A stretch of 17,209 nucleotides of DNA from an uncultured Collinsella sp. (GCA_900556705.1 USPT01000006.1:1-17209); one strand, 5' to 3'; counted from the first letter of the stretch, positions 1 through 7,208 are shown. Notes: generated by a model from the letters alone, not told the origin. Made by a program: numbers and translations.

Positions 1-10
1 GGTATCGGGT

Positions 11-48
11 TCCCACATTCATCCGCACATGTGCGGATGAATGTGGGA
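11..48. repeat. 38-bp perfect palindrome
   Basis: The 38 bases read identically on both strands, with no mismatch and no loop; the centre is the A|T step at 29/30 within CGCACATGTGCG. It lies inside the integrated element, downstream of the integrase on the integrase strand. No T-run follows on either strand, so it is not a normal intrinsic terminator. A dyad this long could be a protein-binding or cruciform site (replication, transfer, excision) or a leftover of inverted duplication. The sequence does not say which. Confidence 0.85.
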
Positions 49-76
49 GGTGTTCTGATGAGGTTGATAATCAAGG

Positions 77-110
77 GGCACGGGCATCCGCGTTCGCGGA
101 AACCCGTGCC
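77..110. repeat. GC-rich hairpin downstream of the integrase
   Basis: Arms GGCACGGG (77-84) and CCCGTGCC (103-110) pair perfectly. A second nested stem, TCCGCG (87-92) with CGCGGA (95-100), fills most of the interior. It follows the integrase stop by about 100 bases on the integrase strand. There is no clear T-tract on either side, so a terminator role is possible but weakly supported. Confidence 0.6.
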
Positions 111-209
111 GCATTTGCGTCACCGAGATGACCGGGTAGAATATATGTGAACGCTATTCCACATTCCCGTACTTGCGCTACGGATTTGGGAAAGCGCATG
201 TCTCAGCCT

Positions 210-1699
210 CTACTCGACCACGGTCGCCTCGGTCGGGATGGCCCCCAGCACTGCCGCGTACTCGGTGGGGTAGAGGCGGCTTATCGTCTGAACGTCGCGG
301 ATGAGGACTTTGCGGTCGTCAGGCTCGGAGATGCCGTAGCCGAACGCCTCGAGCGTCTCGATCGCCTCGCGGATCTTCTGCTGGAACATGGGGCCGGGGT
401 CCACCCTCAGGCCGAGGTAGCCTCGCCACAGGCTCGGCAACACGCGCAGCATGTTCTGGATCTTGGACATCGGCTCGATGTCGGCGTAGACGTTGAGCGT
501 GACCATGGCGTCCTTGTGCCCGAAGATCGACTGCAGCGCCTTGATGTCGCCGCCGTGGCGGATCCACTGCGTCGCGAAGGTGTGGCGCAGGCCGTGGAAC
601 GTGATCAGCTCGTCGTTGGTGCCCATGAGGCCGTTGGTCTCCGAGAACGTCTTGAACGCCCTGCGGATGTAACTGGTGGTGGCGAAGGAGCCGTCCGGCC
701 GCGACACGACGTAGCTGTCGCGAGGTCGCGCAGGCCGAGGGCCGATGCCTCCCGGAGCCTCTGCGAATCGATCTCGTGGATCTCTTTCAGGAAGGGGAGC
801 AGGCCCACCGGGTCGACGGGGATCGTCCTCAGGTCGTGGTTCTTGGTGTCCTTGATGAAGGAGCCCCTGTCCTTGACGTAGGCCACCGAGTGCCTGACCG
901 TGATGAGCCCCGACTCGAAGTCGACGTCACACCAGCGCAGGCCGCAGACCTCGCCGATGCGCATCCCGGTGTGCAGGGCGAGCACGACCGTCCGCCTGAA
1001 GGTCGAGTCCGGCATCATCGAGGTCACCGAGTTGAGCTTCGGCACGAGGTCGGAGCGCAGCGCGTTCCTGGGCCTGGCGATGACCCTGGGCGCGAGGGCG
1101 CCGTCGAACGGGTTCCTCCCGATCGTGTCGTTGCTGCGCTTCAGCAGGACGGCGTAGAGCCGCTTGCCGAGCTTGAATGACTTGTTGAGCGTGTCCGGCG
1201 CCGTGCCCAGGGCGATCCTGCGCCTCGACCACGCGTTGACGTCGTCGGTCGTCACCTCGTTCACGGGGACCAGACCCAGCTCGTCTCGCTTGATGTGCAG
1301 GGCGCTGTAGTGGTAGTCGTCGCGGGTCGTCGGGGTGATCCTGTTCATCTCCAGGCAGAAGTCGATGAACTTCTCGAGCGCCTCGGAAAGCGGCAGCGCG
1401 GCGTAGTCATCCCGCTGTTCGGCGGGAAGCCCGGCGCCGATAGCGGCCCTCGCCTCCTCGGCCTCGGCGAGTTCCAGCTCGACCTCCGACCTGAATTCCG
1501 CGAGGACGCGCATCGCCGCCGCCTTTCCCCGCGCGCTCTGCTTCAGGCAGGGCACGCGGGTGTTCCTGGTCCTCTGGACCTTCTTCCCGGTCATCTCGTC
1601 GGCCACCGTCACGACAGCCTGCCATTTGCCCTTGTTCTTCCTCACGCCGCCGGCTCCGCATACGCGTAAGGTTTTATTGCTGCATTTCTCGTTCTGCAT
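210..1699 (-). pseudogene. Tyrosine recombinase / integrase, frameshifted
   Basis: This is a phage- or ICE-type tyrosine integrase that would insert the element into a tRNA gene. The start ATG (1697-1699) has an AGGAG six bases upstream. The N-terminal part (GVRKNKGKWQAVV) resembles an arm-binding domain. The catalytic domain shows the first Arg in HTGMRIGEVCGLRW, the HxxR box in HGLRHTFATQW, and GHKDAMVTLNVYAD with the likely nucleophile Tyr. The frame breaks near 718-725. The first frame runs through LREASALGLRDLA and then into an unrelated tail; the other frame resumes with DSYVVSRPDGSF and carries HxxR and Tyr. Adding one base at the break would join them into about 496 residues. The roughly 85 residues after the Tyr form an unusually long C-terminal tail. 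As it reads, the protein lacks HxxR and Tyr and should be inactive, unless the break is a sequencing error or programmed frameshifting. Confidence 0.88.
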
Positions 1700-1949
1700 G
1701 TCTGCTCCTAAATCCGCAGTTGATTAGAAACAGGCGGGCCCACCTGCGGGAACCCGGAGAGGCGACGATTCGGGGCTCCTACCCCCGTTGATTAAATCAT
1801 CGGCTGCACCGCGCTCCTCGAAGCCGAAAATATGCTATCTGGACAGACCGAGCTGAGCTGGTAAAATTTGCAAATGCGGAAATGCGCTACTTGCGCTATC
1901 TGCGCGTGTTTTAACAAAATAAGCACAGGTCAGGGTCATTCTGACCTCG
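1700..1949. other. Non-coding stretch between integrase and attachment site
   Basis: No convincing gene is present. This is where integrase arm sites and the integrase promoter would be expected. Visible structure is limited: GTTGATTA occurs at 1719-1726 and 1787-1794, the second inside the small dyad TGATTAAATCA. TGCGCT-type words repeat three times between 1884 and 1906. A hairpin AGGTCAG (1927-1933) / CTGACCT (1941-1947) abuts the tRNA-derived segment. Assigning any of these as arm or excisionase sites would be guesswork. Confidence 0.4.
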
Positions 1950-1994
1950 CTGGGGGTCAAGGGGTCGCTGGTTCGAATCCAGTCGTCCCGACCA
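1950..1994 (+). other. Attachment site: displaced 3' part of a tRNA-Pro(GGG) gene
   Basis: This reads as the 3' part of a tRNA. It has an anticodon-loop-like CTGGGGG (1950-1956), the 3' anticodon strand TCAAG, variable loop GGGTC, T-stem GCTGG / CCAGT around the T-loop TTCGAAT (1972-1978), acceptor strand CGTCCCG (1984-1990), discriminator A and CCA (1992-1994). The matching 5' acceptor CGGGACG and anticodon strand CTTGA are absent upstream, so the gene is cut in the anticodon region. The implied C1-G72 pair and GGG anticodon point to tRNA-Pro. With an integrase beside it and a native-looking terminator after it, this is best read as the chromosomal end of an integrated element. The intact tRNA should be at the other end, outside the window. 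Confidence 0.8.
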
Positions 1995-2003
1995 GAAGTT
2001 TGC

Positions 2004-2033
2004 AGGTCAGGCACTTAGTGCCTGACCTTTTTT
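2004..2033 (+). terminator. Intrinsic terminator, originally of the tRNA gene
   Basis: Perfect 11-bp stem AGGTCAGGCAC (2004-2014) / GTGCCTGACCT (2018-2028) with loop TTA, followed by a run of six T (2028-2033). It starts ten bases after the CCA of the tRNA fragment, so it is probably the native tRNA terminator, now separated from the functional tRNA. Confidence 0.9.
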
Positions 2034-2103
2034 GTTTTAATCACCATGATTATTTTGCTTAAAGTAACAACGTTCCCGATCGATGTAATCACCGAATCAA
2101 AAC

Positions 2104-2160
2104 GTGTACATTAGCCACCAAAATCGACATTTTTCGACATGTTTGGAGGCAGATGTACAC
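2104..2160. repeat. 57-nt imperfect inverted repeat
   Basis: Outer arms GTGTACAT (2104-2111) and ATGTACAC (2153-2160) are perfect complements. The pairing continues in register, with no gaps, through a G-U pair, G-C, CC/GG, and CCAAA (2118-2122) / TTTGG (2142-2146), broken only by two A-A mismatches. The loop contains TCGACAT twice (2124-2130 and 2134-2140). It lies between the tRNA terminator and the phosphatidyltransferase promoter. It could be an operator, a structured RNA or a small repeat element. Confidence 0.6.
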
Positions 2161-2220
2161 GAATGCGAAATCCCCCGCCTAATAGCGCCCTCCACATGTC
2201 TGGACTCTCTATGGCTGCGC

Positions 2221-2249
2221 TGGATAGACATCGCCGGAACGGGTATAGT
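2221..2249 (+). promoter_or_regulatory. Possible promoter of the phosphatidyltransferase gene
   Basis: TGGATA (2221-2226, four of six matches to TTGACA) and TATAGT (2244-2249, five of six to TATAAT) are 17 bases apart. This gives a leader of about 30 bases before the GTG start. The -35 is weak. Confidence 0.4.
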
Positions 2250-2285
2250 ATCGAAAGTTTTGTCGTTAACCAGCGGGGGAGTCCT

Positions 2286-2990
2286 GTGGGCATCAAAAAG
2301 AAGATCAAAAAGGAGCTTATCGGCACTTCCGATTACCCGTCGAATAAGATCTTTACGATCTCCAATTTCATCACCTTTACGCGCCTGATCCTCACCCTGG
2401 TATTTCTGTACCTGTTTGTGACGGATAACAACCGCGTCATCGCCATCGTTATCTACGCCGTTGCCGCCTCCACCGACTGGATGGACGGCCAGATCGCCCG
2501 CATGACCAAGACGGTCTCGTGGCTTGGCAAGGTCATGGATCCAATTTGTGATCGCGCGCTGCTGTTCACCGGTGTACTGGGACTGGTGGTTCGCGGAGAG
2601 CTGCCCATCTGGGTCTGCGTGCTCATTATTGGCCGCGACATCTATCTGGGCATCGGCACGCTTATCGTTCGTCATTATCACCGTCGCCCCATCGATGTCG
2701 TCTTCCCCGGAAAGATTGCCACAGCGCTGCTCATGACCGGATTCTCGCTCATGCTGCTCGGTTTCCCCGTTGTTGACGGCCTGCAACTTTTACCTTCAAC
2801 CCTCACGGCCTTCCCGGGCCTCAACGGAAGCTCGGTGCCCCTCGGCATCTTCTTTGTGTACGGCGGCGTGATCTTCTCCATGCTCACGGCTGTCATCTAC
2901 TCCATTAAGGGCGGAGCGGCCATTAAACAGGCTCTCACGCATCCCGAGGATGAGGACATCGACTTTCTGAACCCTGAAATCGAAGACTGA
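2286..2990 (+). CDS. CDP-alcohol phosphatidyltransferase (PgsA-like)
   Basis: Membrane enzyme of the CDP-alcohol phosphatidyltransferase family, which transfers a phosphatidyl group from CDP-diacylglycerol to an alcohol such as glycerol 3-phosphate. The full family signature is present: D64-x2-D67-G68-x2-A71-R72-x8-G81-x3-D85-x3-D89. Hydrophobic segments occur on both sides of it (FITFTRLILTLVFLYLFV, a pair near the middle, and FFVYGGVIFSMLTAVIY). The start chosen is GTG at 2286, preceded by GGGGGAG; the open frame extends further up to 2139, but that part is a Pro/Arg/His-rich mix with no ribosome site. Length is 234 residues. The acceptor alcohol cannot be read from sequence: PgsA is likely, a cardiolipin or inositol-phosphate synthase possible. 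The next genes are FHA and MerR, the neighbourhood seen around the mycobacterial pgsA-like gene Rv1822. Confidence 0.85.
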   Translation: MGIKKKIKKELIGTSDYPSNKIFTISNFITFTRLILTLVFLYLFVTDNNRVIAIVIYAVAASTDWMDGQIARMTKTVSWLGKVMDPICDRALLFTGVLGLVVRGELPIWVCVLIIGRDIYLGIGTLIVRHYHRRPIDVVFPGKIATALLMTGFSLMLLGFPVVDGLQLLPSTLTAFPGLNGSSVPLGIFFVYGGVIFSMLTAVIYSIKGGAAIKQALTHPEDEDIDFLNPEIED

Positions 2991-3056
2991 TTCGTTGGGG
3001 TATGATTACGTACGGTTCATTATTTGCGGCACGTCCGCGATAAGTTAGGGGTTGTC

Positions 3057-3491
3057 ATGGACAACATGGTTAACAATATGCCTCAGAATGATAAGACTGC
3101 TGACGCTACCTGCGTATTCCGCGTGCCTTCAAGCGACGTCACCGTTCCCGACCTCATGGCCAACGTGCGCATCACCGCCCCCGTTCTGTCCATCGTCAAG
3201 GGTCCGCAGACTGGTGCCGCCTTTGAGCTCGAGGACGACGTGACCACCATCGGTCGCGATCCTGCAAACGGCATCTTCCTCAATGACATGACCGTTTCGC
3301 GCAGCCATGCGCGCATTATTCGCGAGGGCCTCGGCGCTCGCATCGAGGACTTAGGCTCGCTCAATGGCACCTGGGTCGACGGTGCCATCGTCAATGCAGC
3401 CCCGCTGCACGACGGTTCTTCCGTCCAGATTGGTACGTTTACGCTCATCTACCACGAGAGCACGCCGGAGCGCATCGAAACCGGTGAGTAG
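3057..3491 (+). CDS. FHA-domain signalling protein, GarA/OdhI-like
   Basis: Small cytosolic forkhead-associated protein of 144 residues. The FHA domain covers about residues 48-138 and has all the usual phosphothreonine-binding marks: G66-R67, the SRSHAR block (S83, H84) and LGSLNGTW. The N-terminal stretch contains D16-A-T18-C-V-F-R, which matches the ETTSVFR motif of mycobacterial GarA and corynebacterial OdhI. In those proteins a Ser/Thr kinase phosphorylates this Thr, and the phosphorylated tail folds back on the FHA domain and switches off binding to 2-oxoglutarate and glutamate enzymes. T18 would be the site; the neighbouring Thr of the classic TT pair is Ala here. The start is ATG 3057 with AGGGG upstream; a TTG at 3024 in the same frame is less likely. 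It stands three bases before the merR gene, as GarA stands before Rv1828. The targets in this organism are unknown. Confidence 0.87.
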   Translation: MDNMVNNMPQNDKTADATCVFRVPSSDVTVPDLMANVRITAPVLSIVKGPQTGAAFELEDDVTTIGRDPANGIFLNDMTVSRSHARIIREGLGARIEDLGSLNGTWVDGAIVNAAPLHDGSSVQIGTFTLIYHESTPERIETGE

Positions 3492-3494
3492 GGC

Positions 3495-4373
3495 ATGGCC
3501 GAACGCAACTATCTGAGTATCGGCCAAGTCGTCAACCTACTTCGAGGCGCATACCCCGATCTTTCGAACTCAAAAATAAGATTTCTAGAGGATGAGGGGC
3601 TCATTACCCCTCATCGTACGCCTAAGGGATACCGTCAGTACTCCAAGGAGGACGTTGATCGCCTGGAGGTCATTCTGCACTTGCAGAAGACTCGCTATAT
3701 GCCGCTCAACGTAATTAAGCAGCGCTTGGAAAACGCCACGGACCTGTCGACGCTCGCCTACGAGGTGGGCTTGCTGTCCGATGTTCCGCTCAAGACGGAG
3801 CCCAAGGAGACTAAGCAAAAGTTGCATCCCATCGAGACCATTCCCGATATGCTGGGCGTCGAGATTTCGTTTATCCGCTCGCTCGCCGAGAACGACCTCA
3901 TTCGCATCATCAAGAGTCCGCAAAATCGTGAGCTCGTCGATGGTCGCGATTTCCCGATCATCCGCTACTGCTCCGAGCTGTCACGCTTCCATATCGAGCC
4001 GCGCAACCTGCGTCAGTACGTGTCTTCCGCCAACCGCGAGTCCTCGATGTTTGAGCAGGTGCTCGTGAGCATGCTCGGAATGGATACCTCCGATGACGAG
4101 CGCGACGCCAAACTCGAGCGTGCGTTTAAGAAGCTTCACGACCTGACAGAAGGTGTGCACACTGCGCTGCTCAAGAACCGCGTTTTTGAGTCGCTCAACG
4201 CCGTGGTCGAGGACGCCGACATCGATGCACTCGATGAGGAAATCACTCGCTCCGAGTCCACCAAGGCCAAAAACGAAGAGACAGCCGCGCCGGCTTCGCA
4301 CGAGGATTCTCTCGTAAAGCCGCTCAAGGTCGTCGCCCCTTCGCAATCCGGCACCGCCACCGCGGGCATATAA
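3495..4373 (+). CDS. MerR-family transcriptional regulator (Rv1828-like)
   Basis: DNA-binding regulator of 292 residues. The N-terminal winged helix is typical of MerR: LSIGQVVNLLR, then KIRFLEDEGLITPHRTPKGYRQYSKEDV (about residues 27-54), then LHLQKTRYMPLNVIKQRL. The middle of the protein (about 110-185) looks like a second helical module rather than a metal- or drug-binding tail, and no cluster of Cys ligands is seen. The C-terminus (after about 235) is Asp/Glu/Ala-rich and probably disordered. It follows the FHA gene by three bases, and its ribosome site (GAGTAGGG) overlaps that gene's stop, so the two are co-translated. The pairing recalls mycobacterial garA-Rv1828. The effector is not known. 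Confidence 0.85.
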   Translation: MAERNYLSIGQVVNLLRGAYPDLSNSKIRFLEDEGLITPHRTPKGYRQYSKEDVDRLEVILHLQKTRYMPLNVIKQRLENATDLSTLAYEVGLLSDVPLKTEPKETKQKLHPIETIPDMLGVEISFIRSLAENDLIRIIKSPQNRELVDGRDFPIIRYCSELSRFHIEPRNLRQYVSSANRESSMFEQVLVSMLGMDTSDDERDAKLERAFKKLHDLTEGVHTALLKNRVFESLNAVVEDADIDALDEEITRSESTKAKNEETAAPASHEDSLVKPLKVVAPSQSGTATAGI

Positions 4374-4413
4374 CCGCTGCTGAAATTTCGGCAACCCATT
4401 GAAAGGTCATGCA

Positions 4414-4944
4414 ATGTACGACTTCGAATCTCAAATCGTCGATATCCCCGACTATCCCGAGCCCGGAGTCATCTTTAAGGACATCACGCCGCTCTTTGGC
4501 AATCCCGAGGCGCTCAAAGCCATGACCGATGCCCTCGTCGAGCACTTTGCCGGCATGGGAATCACCAAGGTCGTGGGTCCCGAGGCTCGCGGCTTTATGG
4601 TTGGCGTACCGGTGGCTGTAGCCCTTGGCGCCGGCTTTGTTCCCGCACGTAAACCTGGCAAGCTACCGCGCGAGACCGTAAGTCAGAGCTACGAGCTCGA
4701 ATACGGCACCGATTCAATTGAGATCCACGCCGACGCTATCAGCTCTAAAGATACCGTGTTGATTCTGGACGACTTGGTCGCGACGGGCGGAACCGTCGAG
4801 GCAACAGGTAAACTGGCGCGAGATATGGGCGCAAAGCTTGTCGGTTACGGTTGTATCCTTGAGCTTGCGTTTCTCAACCCGCGCGAGAAGCTCACGCCGC
4901 CCGATGACGATGTGGAGCTCTTTAGCCTGGTGACGGTGGACTAG
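4414..4944 (+). CDS. apt: Adenine phosphoribosyltransferase
   Basis: Purine-salvage enzyme that makes AMP and pyrophosphate from adenine and PRPP in the cytoplasm. The N-terminal IPDYPEPGVIFKDITPLF block is characteristic of Apt, and the PRPP-binding motif VLILDDLVATGGT lies at residues 115-127. GPEARGFMVGVPVA and FVPARKPGKLP are also typical. Length is 176 residues, normal for the family. The start is ATG 4414, with GAAAGG seven bases upstream; a TTG at 4399 would overlap the ribosome site. The gene follows merR by 40 bases and precedes the NlpC/P60 gene by 32, all on one strand, so shared transcription is plausible. Confidence 0.95.
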   Translation: MYDFESQIVDIPDYPEPGVIFKDITPLFGNPEALKAMTDALVEHFAGMGITKVVGPEARGFMVGVPVAVALGAGFVPARKPGKLPRETVSQSYELEYGTDSIEIHADAISSKDTVLILDDLVATGGTVEATGKLARDMGAKLVGYGCILELAFLNPREKLTPPDDDVELFSLVTVD

Positions 4945-4976
4945 CCGTTACCCTTAGTTACTGGAAAGGAAGCTAC

Positions 4977-6104
4977 ATGCGCACAGCAAACACGCACAAA
5001 AACATGGCACGCTGCGCTGCTACGGCAACCCTCGCTTGTGTTTTGGGCTTGGGCCTCGCGGCTCCTGCCTACGCCGATACCGCATCCGACCTTGCCGCTG
5101 CTCGTACGAAGCTCGAGCAGATCGGTACCCAAACCCAGCAGATTTACGATGAGCTCGCCACGCAGACGCAGGCGCTCGATCAGACTGCCGGCGAGATCAC
5201 GCAAAAGCAGCAGGAGATCGCCGATGGCCAGGCCAAGCTTTCCACCTACGTGGCAGGCGAGTACAAGACCGGTGGCCTGAGCCTACTTCAGGTTCTGACG
5301 GGCGTCGACGACCTGAGCGATATGCTCAACCGTCTGTTCTACTACGGCAAAGTTTCCGATAAGCAGGCTCAGACCATTCAAGAGGTCAAGGAGCTTAAGC
5401 AGCAGCTCACCGATAAGCAGGCCGAGCAGGAAAAGAACGTCGCCGCCACGCAAAAGAAGGTCGACGAGCTTAACGCCCAGCAGGCTGAAGCCCAGAACGT
5501 CGTAAACTCCCTGGATTCGCAGCTGCAAGCCGAGCTTGCCGCAGAGGCCGAGGCCAACGCCGCACTGCAGGCCGGCATCAACGCCAGCACCGCCGAGAAG
5601 GCCACGGTGAGCAACGAGACTGCCGGTACGACCGAGAAGACCAACAACGGTGGCCAGACCAGCAATAACAACAACCAGGGCGGCAACACTCCGGCTCCTA
5701 CGCCGGCACCTGCTCCGACGCCGCAGCCCTCCACGCCCGCTCCAGCTCCGACGCCTTCTGCTCCGAGCCAGTCCGTCGACGGCGGTTCTGTTGTATCGCG
5801 TGCATACAGTAAGCTTGGTTGCGCTTATTCCTGGGGCGGAATTGGCCCGAACAGCTTCGACTGCTCTGGTTTTGTTAGCTATTGCCTCACTGGTCGCTAT
5901 TGCCGCCTGGGCACCACGGGTACCTTTATGGGCTGGACGCGTGTGTCCGATCCGCAGCCCGGTGACGTTGTGGTCAACTCGTACCACACCGGCATTTACA
6001 TCGGTGGTGGTCAGATGATTCATGCTTCCGACTACAACACGGGTGTTATCATCAGCTCCGTTGCCGCCGGCATGAACAATAACTACATCTTCGTGCGCTA
6101 CTAA
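4977..6104 (+). CDS. Secreted coiled-coil NlpC/P60 peptidoglycan endopeptidase
   Basis: Exported cell-wall hydrolase of 375 residues, likely to cut stem peptides of peptidoglycan. A signal peptide covers residues 1-33, with cleavage after AYA before D34. Residues about 35-200 form a long Gln/Glu/Ala/Lys-rich coiled coil. Then comes an Asn/Gly/Gln stretch and a Pro/Ala/Thr linker (about residues 215-265), and a C-terminal NlpC/P60 domain (about 270-375). The catalytic triad fits Cys296 in FDCSGFVSY, His337 in SYHTGIYIGGG and His349 in MIHA. This layout is like PcsB or RipA-type hydrolases, whose coiled coil holds the enzyme inactive until a division complex engages it; that regulation is inferred only from family. 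The start has GGAAAGGA just upstream. A strong terminator follows. Confidence 0.92.
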   Translation: MRTANTHKNMARCAATATLACVLGLGLAAPAYADTASDLAAARTKLEQIGTQTQQIYDELATQTQALDQTAGEITQKQQEIADGQAKLSTYVAGEYKTGGLSLLQVLTGVDDLSDMLNRLFYYGKVSDKQAQTIQEVKELKQQLTDKQAEQEKNVAATQKKVDELNAQQAEAQNVVNSLDSQLQAELAAEAEANAALQAGINASTAEKATVSNETAGTTEKTNNGGQTSNNNNQGGNTPAPTPAPAPTPQPSTPAPAPTPSAPSQSVDGGSVVSRAYSKLGCAYSWGGIGPNSFDCSGFVSYCLTGRYCRLGTTGTFMGWTRVSDPQPGDVVVNSYHTGIYIGGGQMIHASDYNTGVIISSVAAGMNNNYIFVRY

Positions 6105-6127
6105 GTATTCAGATAAAGCAATCGGAT

Positions 6128-6166
6128 ATGGACCTCGTGGCTTTGAGTCATGGGGTCCATTCTTTT
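6128..6166 (+). terminator. Intrinsic terminator after the NlpC/P60 gene
   Basis: ATGGACC (6128-6134) pairs with GGTCCAT (6154-6160). Seven more pairs including G-U wobbles extend the stem to a loop near 6142-6146, and TCTTTTA follows. It begins 24 bases after the stop codon. Confidence 0.8.
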
Positions 6167-6178
6167 ACCTTTCGTGCA

Positions 6179-6213
6179 GGTCGCTATCTAGTTTTGAATA
6201 CTAGATAGCGACC
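6179..6213. promoter_or_regulatory. Operator-like palindrome upstream of degV
   Basis: Perfect 14-bp arms, GGTCGCTATCTAGT (6179-6192) and its complement (6200-6213), flank a seven-base centre TTTGAAT. Positions 6185-6209 match 7859-7883, upstream of the DUF1836 gene, at 22 of 25 bases. Its centre is about 40 bases upstream of the degV -10 box, a fitting place for an activator. No T-run follows, so it is not a terminator. It is most likely the binding site of the DUF1836 protein. Confidence 0.75.
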
Positions 6214-6233
6214 CAATCGGTCTGCAAGATGGC

Positions 6234-6239
6234 TATAAT
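6234..6239 (+). promoter_or_regulatory. degV -10 box
   Basis: A perfect TATAAT stands 30 bases before the degV start. No good -35 hexamer exists at 16-18 bases upstream (the sequence there is ACCCAA or close to it). This is the pattern of a promoter that depends on an activator bound just upstream. Confidence 0.6.
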
Positions 6240-6268
6240 TGTTAGGGAACAATTAGAAAGGACCCTCT

Positions 6269-7135
6269 ATGAGCTGGGCACTTATCTCCGATTCAAGCTG
6301 CAACCTCCGCGATTGGCAACCGACCGCGCCCCATACCACCTTTTCATTTGCGCCCCTCAAAATTCGAGTGGGGGAGCGTGAATTCGTCGATGACCTTTCG
6401 CTTGATGTTCATGAGCTCAACTGCGCTGTTCAGGCGGAGACGAACGCTTCTTCGAGCGCTTGTCCCAGCGTAGGGGAGTGGGCCGAGCTCCTCAAATTGG
6501 CAGACAAGACCATCTGCATGCCGATCTCTGAGGGCGTGTCGGGCAGCTACAACGCGGCAGCCACGGCTCGCGATATGGTTCTTGCCGAGGAGCCCGACCG
6601 ACAGATTCATCTAGTCAATTCACGCGCAGCTGGCGGCAAAATGGACCTCATTTTCTTGCTGTTCGACCGCTATCTTGCAAGCAACCCGGATGTCTCATTC
6701 GAGGACGCTTGCGCATACTTCGATAGCCTTGAGCAGAACAGCAAAATCCTCTTCAGCTTGTGCAATTACGAAAACCTCGCCAAAGCCGGACGTATCCCTA
6801 AGGCAGCCGGCGTCATTGCCAACAAGCTCAATATCCGCATTTTGGGCACGGCGAGTGAGGCCGGTAAAATCGAACTCGTGGGGCACACGCGAGGCGAAAA
6901 GAAGATGCTCAACAAGATTATCGATACCATGGAAGCCGAGGGTTTTGCCGGCGGCGAGGTCATCATCGATCACGTTGAGAACGAAGCTGGAGCACAGGCG
7001 CTTACTGACCGCATAGTCGAGCATTGGCCCGGCTCCAAGACCATCATCATGCCCTGCAACGGCCTGGATTCCTATTACGCCGAGATGCACGGCCTCATCA
7101 TCGGCTACGGCATGGGCTTAGCTTCGGGCAAATAA
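6269..7135 (+). CDS. DegV-family fatty-acid-binding protein (FakB-like)
   Basis: Cytosolic DegV protein of 288 residues. Family members such as FakB bind a fatty acid and present it to the kinase FakA for phosphorylation and entry into phospholipid synthesis. Family marks here: an N-terminal ALISDSSCNL block (usually a D-S-x-x-D/N-L pattern), SSACPSVGEW in place of the usual TSQPS, SEGVSGSYNAA, and LAKAGRIPKAAGVIANKLNIRILG. The start ATG has GAAAGGA upstream. An operator-like palindrome and a perfect -10 lie in front of it, and the convergent next gene encodes a DUF1836 regulator with the same palindrome in its own promoter region. No fakA is in the window, so the lipid role is from the family only. 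Confidence 0.87.
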   Translation: MSWALISDSSCNLRDWQPTAPHTTFSFAPLKIRVGEREFVDDLSLDVHELNCAVQAETNASSSACPSVGEWAELLKLADKTICMPISEGVSGSYNAAATARDMVLAEEPDRQIHLVNSRAAGGKMDLIFLLFDRYLASNPDVSFEDACAYFDSLEQNSKILFSLCNYENLAKAGRIPKAAGVIANKLNIRILGTASEAGKIELVGHTRGEKKMLNKIIDTMEAEGFAGGEVIIDHVENEAGAQALTDRIVEHWPGSKTIIMPCNGLDSYYAEMHGLIIGYGMGLASGK

Positions 7136-7154
7136 AGTCCAACCAAGCAAAAAT

Positions 7155-7199
7155 ACGGGCGGGACAAAGCGACAGATGGCTCTTTGTACCGCCCGTTTT
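7155..7199. terminator. Bidirectional terminator between degV and the DUF1836 gene
   Basis: ACGGGCGGGACAAAG (7155-7169) and CTTTGTACCGCCCGT (7182-7196) pair over 15 positions with one G-A mismatch. TTTT follows on the plus strand, and AAAAA (7149-7153) supplies a T-run on the minus strand. It therefore serves both convergent genes. Confidence 0.85.
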
Positions 7200-7208
7200 A
7201 TACGTCGG

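Noticed and set aside
147..1669. Long plus-strand open frames opposite the integrase
   Set aside because: They mirror the integrase reading frame in GC-rich DNA, have Arg/His/Val-rich composition without domains, and have no ribosome sites.
172..1898. ACTTGCGCTA at 171-180 and 1889-1898 as paired integrase arm sites
   Set aside because: A ten-base match is expected by chance many times in a window of this size, and no further copies form a pattern.
1919..1994. A complete tRNA gene
   Set aside because: The 5' acceptor strand CGGGACG, the D-arm and the 5' anticodon strand are absent; only the 3' part is tRNA.
1868..2062. A 64-codon open frame across the tRNA fragment
   Set aside because: It runs through the tRNA-derived segment and the terminator, so it is a chance frame.
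2139..2285. Longer N-terminus for the phosphatidyltransferase
   Set aside because: The extra 49 codons lack family similarity and a ribosome site, while GTG 2286 has a strong one.
6179..6213. Terminator or attenuator before degV
   Set aside because: No T-run follows, it lies upstream of the -10 box, and a real terminator already ends the previous gene; sharing with the DUF1836 promoter region favours an operator.
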